From Janibacter cremeus (GTDB taxonomy: Bacteria > Actinomycetota > Actinomycetes > Actinomycetales > Dermatophilaceae): 64,000 nt of DNA. Below the pieces are notes generated by a model. The model ran no database searches and was not told the origin of the DNA. It saw nothing but the letters and a program-made list of their open reading frames with translations. The position numbers were made by a program, and so were the translations under genes. Location of the stretch: positions 1,488,001 to 1,552,000 of the forward strand of contig NZ_CP115184.1 in the NCBI RefSeq assembly GCF_029395675.1, written 5' to 3'. Positions 34,183 to 43,030 of the stretch are shown piece by piece; the stretch's first letter is position 1; each line of letters opens with the position of its first letter.

Positions 34183-35133
34183 GTGACCGACGACCTCACC
34201 CCCGCCGAGCGCCAGGCGCGCTCCCTGGCCGCCCTGTTGTCCATCCTCGAGCTGCGCAGGCTCGGGACGGGGCGGATCACGGTCACGGGCGTCGACGACG
34301 TCTCCGTCGGCGTGGGCACCCCCCACATCGACGTCTACGAGGGCGACAGCCTCAAGCAACCCCACAACCGCGTCTACGGCGGACAGGTGCTCGCCCAGTC
34401 CCTCACGGCGGCCAACCTGACCATCCGCGACGAGCACCCGGGACGGCTGCCGCACTCGCTGCACGCCTACTTCCTCCGCCCGGGCGACGACACCCTGCCG
34501 ATCCGCTTCTCGGTCGAGCGGATGCGGGACGGACGCTCCTTCTCCGCCCGGCGGGTGCACGCACTCCAGCACGACCGGACGATCCTCTCGCTCACCGTCT
34601 CCTACCAGGACCCGGCCGGCGGCCTGGACCACCACGACGAGATGCCCGACGTGCCCGCGCCCGAGGACCTGGCACCGGTGGCGGAGAAGTTCGCGACCAT
34701 CGACCACCCGCGCGCCCTCCACCTCGTGGGGCGGCCCGTCGACCACCGCTACGTCGAGGGTGACATCACGCTGCAGGTCGACGGCGCCCACGCGGCCCGG
34801 CAGGACGTCTGGTTCCGTCTCCTGGGCGAGGTCGGGGCCGACCCGTACCGCCAGGCCTCGGTGCTGGCCTACATGTCCGACTACACCCTGCTGGAGTCGG
34901 TCCTGCGCCGTCACGGCCGGTCGTGGATGGATCCGAGCCTGCGGGTGGCCAGCCTCGACCACTCGATGTGGTTCCACCGGATCGTCGACCCCTCGCAGTG
35001 GCTCCTCTACTCGCAGGACTCGCCCTCCGCCCAGGGTGGCCGTGGGCTGGGCGTCGGGAAGGTCTTCACCCGCGACGGGCTGCTCACGACGACCATCGCC
35101 CAGGAAGGCATGGTCCGGGTCAAGGACGACTGA
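34183..35133 (+). CDS. tesB: Acyl-CoA thioesterase II
   Basis: This 316-residue protein is a tandem double-hotdog thioesterase that hydrolyses medium- and long-chain acyl-CoA. The first domain has QPHNRVYGGQVLAQSL with the conserved Gly-Gly-Gln, and the second has the ASLDHSMWFH region and the DWxLY-like QWLLYSQDSP with the catalytic Asp/Ser/Gln set. The GTG start has GGAG seven bases upstream. It stands between recQ and the nar regulator on the plus strand and is probably a separate transcription unit. Confidence 0.9.
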   Translation: MTDDLTPAERQARSLAALLSILELRRLGTGRITVTGVDDVSVGVGTPHIDVYEGDSLKQPHNRVYGGQVLAQSLTAANLTIRDEHPGRLPHSLHAYFLRPGDDTLPIRFSVERMRDGRSFSARRVHALQHDRTILSLTVSYQDPAGGLDHHDEMPDVPAPEDLAPVAEKFATIDHPRALHLVGRPVDHRYVEGDITLQVDGAHAARQDVWFRLLGEVGADPYRQASVLAYMSDYTLLESVLRRHGRSWMDPSLRVASLDHSMWFHRIVDPSQWLLYSQDSPSAQGGRGLGVGKVFTRDGLLTTTIAQEGMVRVKDD

Positions 35134-35331
35134 TCGCGCTATTCCTTTTTATTAGCGCCGTCGAGCCCTGCCGGCTCACCGCCCCGCGCGGGACCACGGA
35201 TCGCCACCAGGCTCCACACGTCTCGAGATCCCCATGAGATCAAGGGAATACGCCACACAGCCGTTGCGTATATCACCGCCACGCGGTGAGTCGACCCGCG
35301 GTGGGTTAATTACTCTTTATCTGGCAGAGTG
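35134..35331. promoter_or_regulatory. AT-rich leader region upstream of the nar regulator
   Basis: This 198-base gap is the longest and most AT-rich in the window. It holds a GCGCTA/TAGCGC inverted repeat with a T-rich loop (35136-35158), which may be a weak tesB terminator. It also holds a perfect TCACCGC/GCGGTGA inverted repeat with a three-base spacer (35273-35289), which is a candidate operator, and TAATTA/TACTCT stretches (35307-35316), which may be a -10 element for a short-leader or leaderless transcript. No convincing -35 element or FNR-type box was found. Confidence 0.4.
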
Positions 35332-36105
35332 ATGCCCGTGACCGTCTCCGAGGAGTCCACGCGAGGGAGCACCGGCTCCGGTGACACCGGCGCCGGCCTG
35401 CTGCGCTCGGCCGTGCGTCGGGAGATCGTCGCCACCTTGGCCAACCTCCCCGGTCCGCAGCGGACCGAGGGACTCAGCGCGCGCGAGCTGGGCGACCTCG
35501 TCGGGCTGCATGTCACGACCGTGCGCTTCCACCTGGCCCAGCTCGTCGAGGGCGGGCTGCTCACGAGCCGCTCGGTCCGCACCGCGGGCGCCGGTCGACC
35601 GACCAAGAAGTACCTCGTCGCCCCCGGTTCACTCGACCGGCCGCTGGAGGCCTACCGCCTGCTGGCGACCCTGCTGACCGAGACCTTCGGCGCCACCGAC
35701 GCCGACGGGCGGCCCCTGGACCCCGAGCAGGTCGGCATCTCCTGGGCACGGGAGCACGTCCCCCACCCCGAGGACCCGGCCCCGGCCCGCACCGCCGGCG
35801 AGTGGCTGAGCACCGTCGGGCGGCTCGTCGACACCCTGCGGGTGTGGGGGTACACCCCCAGCGTCCGGACCGAGGACACCGGCCGGACCGCCCGGATCGA
35901 CCTCCTGGGGTGCCCCTTCATCGACCTCGCCAAGGCGCACCCCGAGGTCGCCTGCGGGATCCACCGCGGGCTGATCCGCGGCACCCTCGAGGTCCTCGGC
36001 GAGCGCGACACCGACATCACGCTCGAACCCTTCGCCGTCCCGACCCACTGCTTGGCCCACGTCACCACCCGGGCGGACTTCGCCCCCAGAGGAGGCAACT
36101 CATGA
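35332..36105 (+). CDS. Helix-turn-helix regulator with candidate Fe-S cysteines, coupled to narG
   Basis: This 257-residue protein has an N-terminal winged helix-turn-helix (about residues 22-95, with LSARELGDLVGLHVTTVRFH as recognition region and a GRPTKKY wing). Its C-terminal domain contains GCPF, PEVACGIH and THCLAH, giving Cys194, Cys208 and Cys240 with His203 and His211 nearby. This layout resembles the SufR-like regulators that bind an Fe-S cluster. The ATG overlaps no other gene at its start, and its stop overlaps the narG ATG. It is therefore a good candidate for the local O2- or NO-responsive controller of nitrate respiration, which is an inference. A GTG at 35329 and another at 35338 are alternative starts. 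Confidence 0.75.
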   Translation: MPVTVSEESTRGSTGSGDTGAGLLRSAVRREIVATLANLPGPQRTEGLSARELGDLVGLHVTTVRFHLAQLVEGGLLTSRSVRTAGAGRPTKKYLVAPGSLDRPLEAYRLLATLLTETFGATDADGRPLDPEQVGISWAREHVPHPEDPAPARTAGEWLSTVGRLVDTLRVWGYTPSVRTEDTGRTARIDLLGCPFIDLAKAHPEVACGIHRGLIRGTLEVLGERDTDITLEPFAVPTHCLAHVTTRADFAPRGGNS

Positions 36106-39100
36106 CCACCACCCCACGCCCTTCCTCGGAGCTCCCCCGCTCCGCCGGTCTGGACGGCTCGCTCTCGTCCGCCCTCGTCGGCACCCGTCGCTTCTTCACC
36201 AAGGCGGGCATCTCCGAGGACCAGCGGTCGATGTTCGTCGAGGGTGGCCGCGAGGGTGATGTCTTCTACCGCGACCGGTGGAGCCACGACAAGGTCGTGC
36301 GCAGCACCCACGGCGTCAACTGCACGGGATCCTGCTCGTGGAAGGTCTACGTCAAGGACGGGATCATCACCTGGGAGGCGCAGCAGACCGACTACCCGAC
36401 CACCGGTGCCGACCGGCCGGAGTACGAGCCGCGGGGCTGCCCCCGCGGCGCCGCGTTCTCCTGGTACACGTACTCCCCCACCCGGGTGCGCTACCCGTAC
36501 GTGCGTGGAGTGCTGCTCGACATGTACCGCAAGGCCAAGGCCACCTACGGCGACCCGGTCGTCGCCTGGGGCTCGATCGTCCAGGACGAGGAGCAGGCCC
36601 GCACCTACAAGGCCGCCCGCGGCAAGGGCGGCCTCGTGCGTGCGACGTGGGCGGAGGCCGTCGAGATGGTCGCGGCCGCGAAGGTCTACACGATCAAGCG
36701 CTGGGGCCCGGACCGCATCGCCGGCTTCTCCCCCATCCCCGCGATGTCGCAGGTCAGCTACGCCTCCGGCGCCCGCTTCCACGAGCTCATCGGAGCCCCG
36801 ATGCTCTCCTTCTACGACTGGTACGCGGACCTGCCCAATGCCTCGCCGCAGATGTTCGGGGACCAGACCGACGTGCCCGAGTCCGGCGACTGGTGGGACG
36901 CGGCGTACCTGATCATGTGGGGCTCCAACGTCCCGCTGACCCGTACACCCGATGCCCACTGGATGACCGAGGCCCGCTACCGCGGGCAGAAGGTCATCGC
37001 CGTCTCACCGGACTACGCCGAGAACGTGAAGTTCGCCGACGAGTGGGTCGCCGCGGCGCCCGGCACCGACGGCGCGCTGGCGATGGCCCTGGCCCACGTC
37101 GTGCTGAAGGAGTACTTCGTCGACCGGCAGGTCGACTTCTTCACCGAGTACAACCAGACCTTCACCGACCTGCCGTACCTCATCAGTCTCGAGGAGAAGG
37201 GTGACGGCGCCTACGCCCCCGGCAAGTTCCTCGTGGCCGGCGACCTCGACCACCCCGAGGCCACGAGCGAGAACGCGATGTGGAAGCCGGCCGTCCTGGA
37301 CGAGGCGACCGACGAGGTCGCGATCCCCCGTGGCTCGATCGGTCACCGCTTCGGCGAGGAGGGCGTCGGCCAGTGGAACCTCGACCTGGGAGACATCCGC
37401 CCCCGGCTGAGCCTCTACGGGTCCGAGGAGAGCGTCGAGGTCGAGCTGCCGCGCTTCGACAACCTCGACGGGACAGCGGTCCGGGAGCGCCGGGGCGTGC
37501 CGGTGCGGCGCATCGGCGGCCACCTGGTCACGACGGTCCTCGACCTCATGCTCGCGCACTACGGCGTCGGCCGGGACGGCCTGCCCGGGACCTGGCCGAG
37601 CGACTACACCGACCCGAGCGTGCCCGCGACCCCCGCGTGGGGCGCCGAGCTCAGCGGGGTCCCCTCCGAGCAGATCGTGCGCCTGGCCCGGGAGTGGGCA
37701 CAGAGCGCCATCGACACCAATGGGCGCGGCATGATCATCATGGGCGCCGGTGTCAACCACTGGTACCACGCCGACCAGGCGTACCGGACCATGCTCGTCC
37801 TCTCGACGATCACCGGTTGCCAGGGCCGCAACGGCGGCGGCTGGGCGCACTACGTCGGCCAGGAGAAGGTCCGCCCGCTCATGGGGTTCCAGCAGATGGC
37901 CTTCGCGCTGGACTGGGTCCGCCCGCCGCGGCACATGAACCAGACGGCGTACTGGTACGTCAACACCAGCCAGTACCGCTACGACACCTTCTCCGCCGAG
38001 GAGATCAACGGCAGCACGGGTGCCTTCGACGGCCGTACGACGATGGATCTGCTCGCGCAGTCGGCACGACTGGGATGGGCCCCGTCGTACCCGCAGTTCG
38101 ACCGCAGCAGCCTCGCCGTCGCCGACGAGGCGGCCGCGGCCGGCGTCCCCGTCGGCGACTACGTCGCCTCCTCCCTCAAGGAGGGGAGCCTGCAGTTCGC
38201 GATCGAGGACCCCGAGAACCCGGACAACTTCCCGCGGGTGCTCTCGCTGTGGCGGTCCAACCTCTTCGGCTCCTCCGCCAAGGGCAACGAGTACTTCCTC
38301 AAGCACCTGCTCGGGACGAGCAACGCGGTCAAGGCGAGGCAGGCCTCCGAGGACCTGCGTCCGCAGGAGATCGCCTGGCCGGAGGAGCTGCCCGAGGGGA
38401 AGCTCGACATGCTCATGACGATCGACTTCCGCATGACCAGCTCGACGCTGCTGTCTGACGTCGTCCTGCCCGCGGCCACGTGGTACGAGAAGCACGACCT
38501 CAACACCACGGACATGCACCCCTACGTCAACTCCTTCAACCCCGCGATCGCACCCCCGTGGCAGTCCAAGACCGACTGGGAGGCCTGGAAGGAGATCGCC
38601 AAGCGCTTCTCGGAGATGGCCGTCGACCACCTCGGGACCCGCACGGATGTCGTGGCGAAGCCGTTGTGGCACGACACCCCGGAGGCCATGTCAGCCGTCC
38701 ACGGGCGCGTCCTCGACTGGAAGCACGGCGACTGCGAACCCGTCCCGGGCAAGACGATGCCGACCATCGCCGCCGTCGAGCGCGACTACACCGCCGTCCA
38801 CGCCAAGATGACCGCCATCGGGCCACTGCTCGAGAACGTGGGCATGGTGACCAAGGGGGTGAAGTACGACCCCACCAGGGAGATCGACGAGCTGCGCCAC
38901 CTCAACGGCACGGTCCGCGGCGGCCCCACCGCCGGGCGACCGAAGCTGGACACCGACATCAACGTCGCCGAGGCGATCCTGCGGCTGTCCGGCACGACGA
39001 ACGGACGGCTCGCGACCGAGGGGTTCAAGGACCTCGAGAAGCGCACCGGCCAGCAGATGCACGACCTGTCCGCCGAGCACGAGGGCGCCCACATCACCTT

Positions 39101-39830
39101 CGCCGACACGCAGGCGGCCCCGGCCCCGGTGATCACCTCGCCGGAGTGGTCCGGCAGCGAGTCGGGGGGCCGGCGCTACGCCCCCTTCACGCAGAACATC
39201 GAGCGACTCAAGCCCTTCCACACCCTCACGGGGCGCCAGCAGTTCTACGTCGACCACGACTGGATGCTCGCGATGGGCGAGGGCCTGCCGACCTACCGTC
39301 CGCCGCTGAACATGACCCGCCTCTTCGGCGAACGCCCCATCGGCGACACCCACCAGGCCGAGGGTGAGGCGGTCTCGGTCGCGGTGCGCTACCTGACGCC
39401 GCACAACAAGTGGTCCATCCACAGCGAGTACCAGGACAACCTCTTCATGCTCAGCCTCAGCCGCGGCGGTCAGGCGGTGTGGATGTCCGACCAGGACGCG
39501 GCCAAGATCGGGATCAAGGACAACGACTGGATCGAGGCGGTCAACCGCAACGGCGTCGTCGCCGCACGCGCCATCGTCAGCCACCGGATGCCCGAGGGCA
39601 CGGTCTTCATGCACCACGCCCAGGACCGGCTCATCGACGTCCCCCTGACCGAGACCGACCAGAAGCGAGGCGGCATCCACAACAGCCTGACGCGCATCCT
39701 CGTCAAGCCGAGCCACATCATCGGCGGGTACGCGCAGCTGTCCTACTTCTTCAACTACATCGGTCCGACGGGCAACAACCGCGACGAGGTCACGATGATC
39801 CGCAAGCGAACCGCTCCGGTCGAGTACTGA
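36102..39830 (+). CDS. narG: Respiratory nitrate reductase alpha subunit
   Basis: This 1242-residue subunit carries the bis-MGD molybdenum site that reduces nitrate to nitrite on the cytoplasmic face of the membrane. The FS0 cluster ligands are visible as His70, Cys74, Cys78 and Cys113 (HGVNCTGSC and GCPRG). The FYDWYADLP segment near residue 239 contains the aspartate that binds molybdenum in NarG. No Tat signal is present, but the N-terminal 30 residues resemble the NarG vestige. Length agrees with the family. It is coupled to its regulator (ATGA) and begins the narGHJI operon. Confidence 0.97.
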   Translation: MTTTPRPSSELPRSAGLDGSLSSALVGTRRFFTKAGISEDQRSMFVEGGREGDVFYRDRWSHDKVVRSTHGVNCTGSCSWKVYVKDGIITWEAQQTDYPTTGADRPEYEPRGCPRGAAFSWYTYSPTRVRYPYVRGVLLDMYRKAKATYGDPVVAWGSIVQDEEQARTYKAARGKGGLVRATWAEAVEMVAAAKVYTIKRWGPDRIAGFSPIPAMSQVSYASGARFHELIGAPMLSFYDWYADLPNASPQMFGDQTDVPESGDWWDAAYLIMWGSNVPLTRTPDAHWMTEARYRGQKVIAVSPDYAENVKFADEWVAAAPGTDGALAMALAHVVLKEYFVDRQVDFFTEYNQTFTDLPYLISLEEKGDGAYAPGKFLVAGDLDHPEATSENAMWKPAVLDEATDEVAIPRGSIGHRFGEEGVGQWNLDLGDIRPRLSLYGSEESVEVELPRFDNLDGTAVRERRGVPVRRIGGHLVTTVLDLMLAHYGVGRDGLPGTWPSDYTDPSVPATPAWGAELSGVPSEQIVRLAREWAQSAIDTNGRGMIIMGAGVNHWYHADQAYRTMLVLSTITGCQGRNGGGWAHYVGQEKVRPLMGFQQMAFALDWVRPPRHMNQTAYWYVNTSQYRYDTFSAEEINGSTGAFDGRTTMDLLAQSARLGWAPSYPQFDRSSLAVADEAAAAGVPVGDYVASSLKEGSLQFAIEDPENPDNFPRVLSLWRSNLFGSSAKGNEYFLKHLLGTSNAVKARQASEDLRPQEIAWPEELPEGKLDMLMTIDFRMTSSTLLSDVVLPAATWYEKHDLNTTDMHPYVNSFNPAIAPPWQSKTDWEAWKEIAKRFSEMAVDHLGTRTDVVAKPLWHDTPEAMSAVHGRVLDWKHGDCEPVPGKTMPTIAAVERDYTAVHAKMTAIGPLLENVGMVTKGVKYDPTREIDELRHLNGTVRGGPTAGRPKLDTDINVAEAILRLSGTTNGRLATEGFKDLEKRTGQQMHDLSAEHEGAHITFADTQAAPAPVITSPEWSGSESGGRRYAPFTQNIERLKPFHTLTGRQQFYVDHDWMLAMGEGLPTYRPPLNMTRLFGERPIGDTHQAEGEAVSVAVRYLTPHNKWSIHSEYQDNLFMLSLSRGGQAVWMSDQDAAKIGIKDNDWIEAVNRNGVVAARAIVSHRMPEGTVFMHHAQDRLIDVPLTETDQKRGGIHNSLTRILVKPSHIIGGYAQLSYFFNYIGPTGNNRDEVTMIRKRTAPVEY

Positions 39831-39855
39831 GTCCGGGCGAAGGAAGGAAACACAC

Positions 39856-41535
39856 ATGCGCGTCATGGCCCAGATGTCGATGGTGATGAACCTCGACAAG
39901 TGCATCGGTTGCCACACCTGCTCGGTCACCTGCAAGCAGGCATGGACCAACCGGGCAGGCATGGAGTACGTCTGGTTCAACAACGTCGAGACCCGACCGG
40001 GTCTCGGCTACCCACGCGGGTACGAGGACCAGGACGAGTGGAAGGGAGGGTGGGTCCGCTCCCCCAACGGCCGGCTCAAGCTGCGCGCCGGTGGTCGGAT
40101 CAACAAGCTGCTGAACATCTTCTCCAACCCGAAGATGCCCAACATCAGCGACTACTACGAGCCGTGGACCTACGACTACGAGACGGTCCTCAACGCACCG
40201 GCCCAGAAGAACTTCCCGGTCGCCCGGGCGTACTCGTTGATCTCGGGCAAGCCGATGAACATCGAGTGGTCGGCCAACTGGGACGACGACCTCGCCGGCA
40301 GCTCCGAGCACGCCGCCAAGGACCCGATGCTCAAGGGCATCGAGGAGAAGGTGAAGTTCGAGTTCGACCAGACCTTCATGTTCTACCTGCCGCGGATCTG
40401 CGAGCACTGCCTCAACCCCAGCTGCGCGGCCTCCTGCCCCTCCGGCGCGATCTACAAGCGCGAGGAGGACGGCATCGTCCTGGTCGACCAGCACAAGTGC
40501 CGCGGCTGGCGCATGTGCGTCACCGGCTGCCCGTACAAGAAGGTCTACTTCAACCACAAGACGGGCAAGGCGGAGAAGTGCACCTTCTGCTACCCCCGCA
40601 TCGAGGTGGGCATCCCGACCGTCTGCGCCGAGACCTGCGTCGGTCGGCTGCGCTACATCGGCCTGATGCTCTACGACGCCGACGCGGTGCTCGACGCGGC
40701 CTCGGTGGAGGACGACCACGACCTCTACGAGGCGCAGCGCTCGGTCTTCCTCGACCCGTACGACCCCGAGGTGCAGCGGGAGGCCGAGAAGGCCGGCATC
40801 CCCGGTGACTGGATCGAGGCCGCGAAGAAGTCCCCGGTGCGCCGGCTGATCATGGACTACAAGGTCGCCCTGCCGCTGCACCCGGAGTACCGCACGATGC
40901 CGATGGTCTGGTACATCCCGCCGCTGTCCCCGGTCGTCGACGTCATCAAGGACACCGGGTACGACGGGGAGGACCACGACAACCTCTTCGCCGCCATCGA
41001 CACCCTGCGCATCCCGGTCGAGTACCTGGCCAACCTCTTCACCGCGGGTGACGTCGAGCCGGTCGACCGGGTGCTGCGCAAGCTCGGCGCGATGCGCTCG
41101 TACATGCGCGACATCAACCTCGGCCGCGACCCCCAGGCGCACATCGCCGAGTCGGTCGGGATGGAGGAGGAGGACATGTACGACATGTACCGCCTGCTCG
41201 CGCTGGCCAAGTACGACGAGCGGTACGTCATCCCCACCGCCCACGGCGAGCAGGCCCACTCCCTCGAGGAGCTGGCCACCGACTGCGCCGTCTCCGGCTA
41301 CGACACGCAGCCCGACGAGGGCTCGGGCCCCTTCGGCGAGGGCTCCGGCACCGGCTCGCTGACCCCGGTCGCGGTGGACAACTTCCACATGCTCCAGAAC
41401 AGGCAGACCTCCGACGAGCTCGTCGGGGGCGGCGAGAAGGCGGGTCGGGTCAACCTGCTCAACTGGGACGGCAAGGGCACGCCCGAGGGGCTCTTCCCGG
41501 AGTCGGACCGCGAGAAGGCGGGTGACTCGCGATGA
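39856..41535 (+). CDS. narH: Respiratory nitrate reductase beta subunit
   Basis: This 559-residue iron-sulfur protein passes electrons from NarI to NarG. Four clusters are predicted: CIGCHTC near residue 16, CEHCLNPSC near residue 185, the CRGWRMC group in which a tryptophan marks the 3Fe-4S cluster, and CTFC with the later PTVCAETC. It has GAAGGAAGG upstream of the ATG. Its stop overlaps the narJ start (ATGA). The acidic, Gly-rich C-terminal 80 residues are longer than in enterobacterial NarH. Confidence 0.97.
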   Translation: MRVMAQMSMVMNLDKCIGCHTCSVTCKQAWTNRAGMEYVWFNNVETRPGLGYPRGYEDQDEWKGGWVRSPNGRLKLRAGGRINKLLNIFSNPKMPNISDYYEPWTYDYETVLNAPAQKNFPVARAYSLISGKPMNIEWSANWDDDLAGSSEHAAKDPMLKGIEEKVKFEFDQTFMFYLPRICEHCLNPSCAASCPSGAIYKREEDGIVLVDQHKCRGWRMCVTGCPYKKVYFNHKTGKAEKCTFCYPRIEVGIPTVCAETCVGRLRYIGLMLYDADAVLDAASVEDDHDLYEAQRSVFLDPYDPEVQREAEKAGIPGDWIEAAKKSPVRRLIMDYKVALPLHPEYRTMPMVWYIPPLSPVVDVIKDTGYDGEDHDNLFAAIDTLRIPVEYLANLFTAGDVEPVDRVLRKLGAMRSYMRDINLGRDPQAHIAESVGMEEEDMYDMYRLLALAKYDERYVIPTAHGEQAHSLEELATDCAVSGYDTQPDEGSGPFGEGSGTGSLTPVAVDNFHMLQNRQTSDELVGGGEKAGRVNLLNWDGKGTPEGLFPESDREKAGDSR

Positions 41536-42281
41536 TGCCGTGGCGACGGCACCGGCGCAGCACCCCGAGCCTCGGGGCGCAGGCACAGGCCGATGCCTGG
41601 CAGCTGATCTCGTTGCTGCTGGACTACCCCGACGAGCGGCTGACCTCCCTTCGTCCCGTCCTGCGCGAGAGCGCGGCCGGGCTGCCGAAGGCGGTCGGCG
41701 CTCCCCTGCTGACCTTTCTGGACCGGCTCGACACCGTCCCGCTGGACCGGGTGCAGAGCGAGTACGTCGACACCTTCGACGTCACCCGCAAGTGCTCGCT
41801 GCACCTGACCTACTTCCTGTACGGCGACACCCGCAAGCGCGGAGCGGCCCTCGTGCAGTTCAAGCAGGCCTACCGCGCCGCCGGGGTCGAGATGGCCGAC
41901 GAAGGGAGCGAGCTGCCGGACCACCTGTCCGTGCTCCTGGAGTTCGGGGCGACGACGGATCCGGCCAGCGCGTGGAAGCTGCTCAACGACCACCGGGTCG
42001 GGATCGAGCTGCTCCACCGTGCCCTCACCGACCGTGAGTCCCCGTGGCGTCCCGTCGTCGTCGCGCTGCGGGCCACGCTGCCGACCCTCCAGGGGGACGA
42101 CGAGCAGGCCCTCGCCAGGCTCATCGCCGAGGGCCCGCCCCAGGAGGAGGTCGGTATCGACCAGTCCCCCTACGCGATGGACCCAGCCCTCGACGAGGCG
42201 GTCGCTGCGCGACCCCCGACGCCCCAGCCCTCCGCCCGGGCCGACCTCGGCCCGACCATCCCCGTAGGAGCCCCCCGTTGA
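41532..42281 (+). CDS. narJ: Nitrate reductase molybdenum cofactor assembly chaperone
   Basis: This 249-residue chaperone binds NarG and guides cofactor insertion without being part of the final enzyme. The conserved NarJ core LLLDYPDE and EYVDTFDVTRKCSLHLTYFLYGD, followed by RKRG, is present between residues about 35 and 105. The C-terminal 60 residues are Pro/Ala-rich and probably disordered. Two adjacent ATG codons are possible starts, and the first overlaps narH. It is coupled to narI through TTGA. Confidence 0.93.
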   Translation: MMPWRRHRRSTPSLGAQAQADAWQLISLLLDYPDERLTSLRPVLRESAAGLPKAVGAPLLTFLDRLDTVPLDRVQSEYVDTFDVTRKCSLHLTYFLYGDTRKRGAALVQFKQAYRAAGVEMADEGSELPDHLSVLLEFGATTDPASAWKLLNDHRVGIELLHRALTDRESPWRPVVVALRATLPTLQGDDEQALARLIAEGPPQEEVGIDQSPYAMDPALDEAVAARPPTPQPSARADLGPTIPVGAPR

Positions 42282-43030
42282 CTGAATTCCTCTGGGTCAT
42301 CGTTCCGTACCTGTGCCTGGCGACCTTCGTCATCGGGCACGTCTGGCGCTGGCGCTACGACCAGTTCGGCTGGACCACCCGCTCGTCGCAGCTCTACGAG
42401 AGCAAGCTCCTGCGCATCGGTAGCCCCCTCTTCCACTTCGGCATGCTCGGTGTGGTCGCCGGGCACATCATCGGCCTCGTCATCCCGAAGCTGTGGACCG
42501 ACGCCATGGGCATCAGCGACGAGACCTACCACGTGGTCGCCCTCGCGGGCGGCATCCCCGCCGGGCTCGCCGCCCTCGCCGGTCTGGTCATCCTCGTCTA
42601 CCGCCGGCGCATGACCGGCCCCGTCTTCTCCGCGACGACGGTCAACGACAAGGTGATGTACGTCTTCCTCGGTGCGGTGATCGTCTTCGGGATGTGGAAC
42701 ACCGTCGCCGGGTCACTGCTGGAGTTCGGCGGTCACTACAACTACCGCGAGGGCGTCTCCCCGTGGTGGCGCAGCATCTTCATCTTCCAGCCGGAGCCGC
42801 AGCTCATGGCGGAGGCGCCGTGGGGCTTCAAGGCGCATGCCATGAGCGCGATGATCCTCTTCGCGATGTGGCCCTTCACCCGTCTGGTGCACGTCTTCAG
42901 CGCACCGGTCGGGTACCTCACCCGGCCGTACATCGTCTACCGCAGCCGTGACCACGTCCGCGGTGACGAGGCCGGGCTCAGCGGGCCACAGCGCGGCTGG
43001 AACCACCCGGAGCTGCACAAGCACAAGTGA
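42278..43030 (+). CDS. narI: Respiratory nitrate reductase gamma subunit, cytochrome b
   Basis: This 250-residue membrane protein takes electrons from menaquinol through two haems b. It has five hydrophobic helices. Candidate haem ligands are the histidines in LFHFGMLGVVAGH (helix 2) and in FKAHAMSAM and RLVHVFSAP (helix 5), matching the NarI pattern. The conserved MTEFLWVIVPY start can only come from a TTG codon that overlaps the narJ stop, with GGAG eight bases upstream. Its stop overlaps the moeZ start. Confidence 0.95.
   Translation: MTEFLWVIVPYLCLATFVIGHVWRWRYDQFGWTTRSSQLYESKLLRIGSPLFHFGMLGVVAGHIIGLVIPKLWTDAMGISDETYHVVALAGGIPAGLAALAGLVILVYRRRMTGPVFSATTVNDKVMYVFLGAVIVFGMWNTVAGSLLEFGGHYNYREGVSPWWRSIFIFQPEPQLMAEAPWGFKAHAMSAMILFAMWPFTRLVHVFSAPVGYLTRPYIVYRSRDHVRGDEAGLSGPQRGWNHPELHKHK

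Noticed and set aside
37005..38672. 555-codon minus-strand frame inside narG
   Set aside because: It is the mirrored third-position GC pattern of narG; no start signal or domain.
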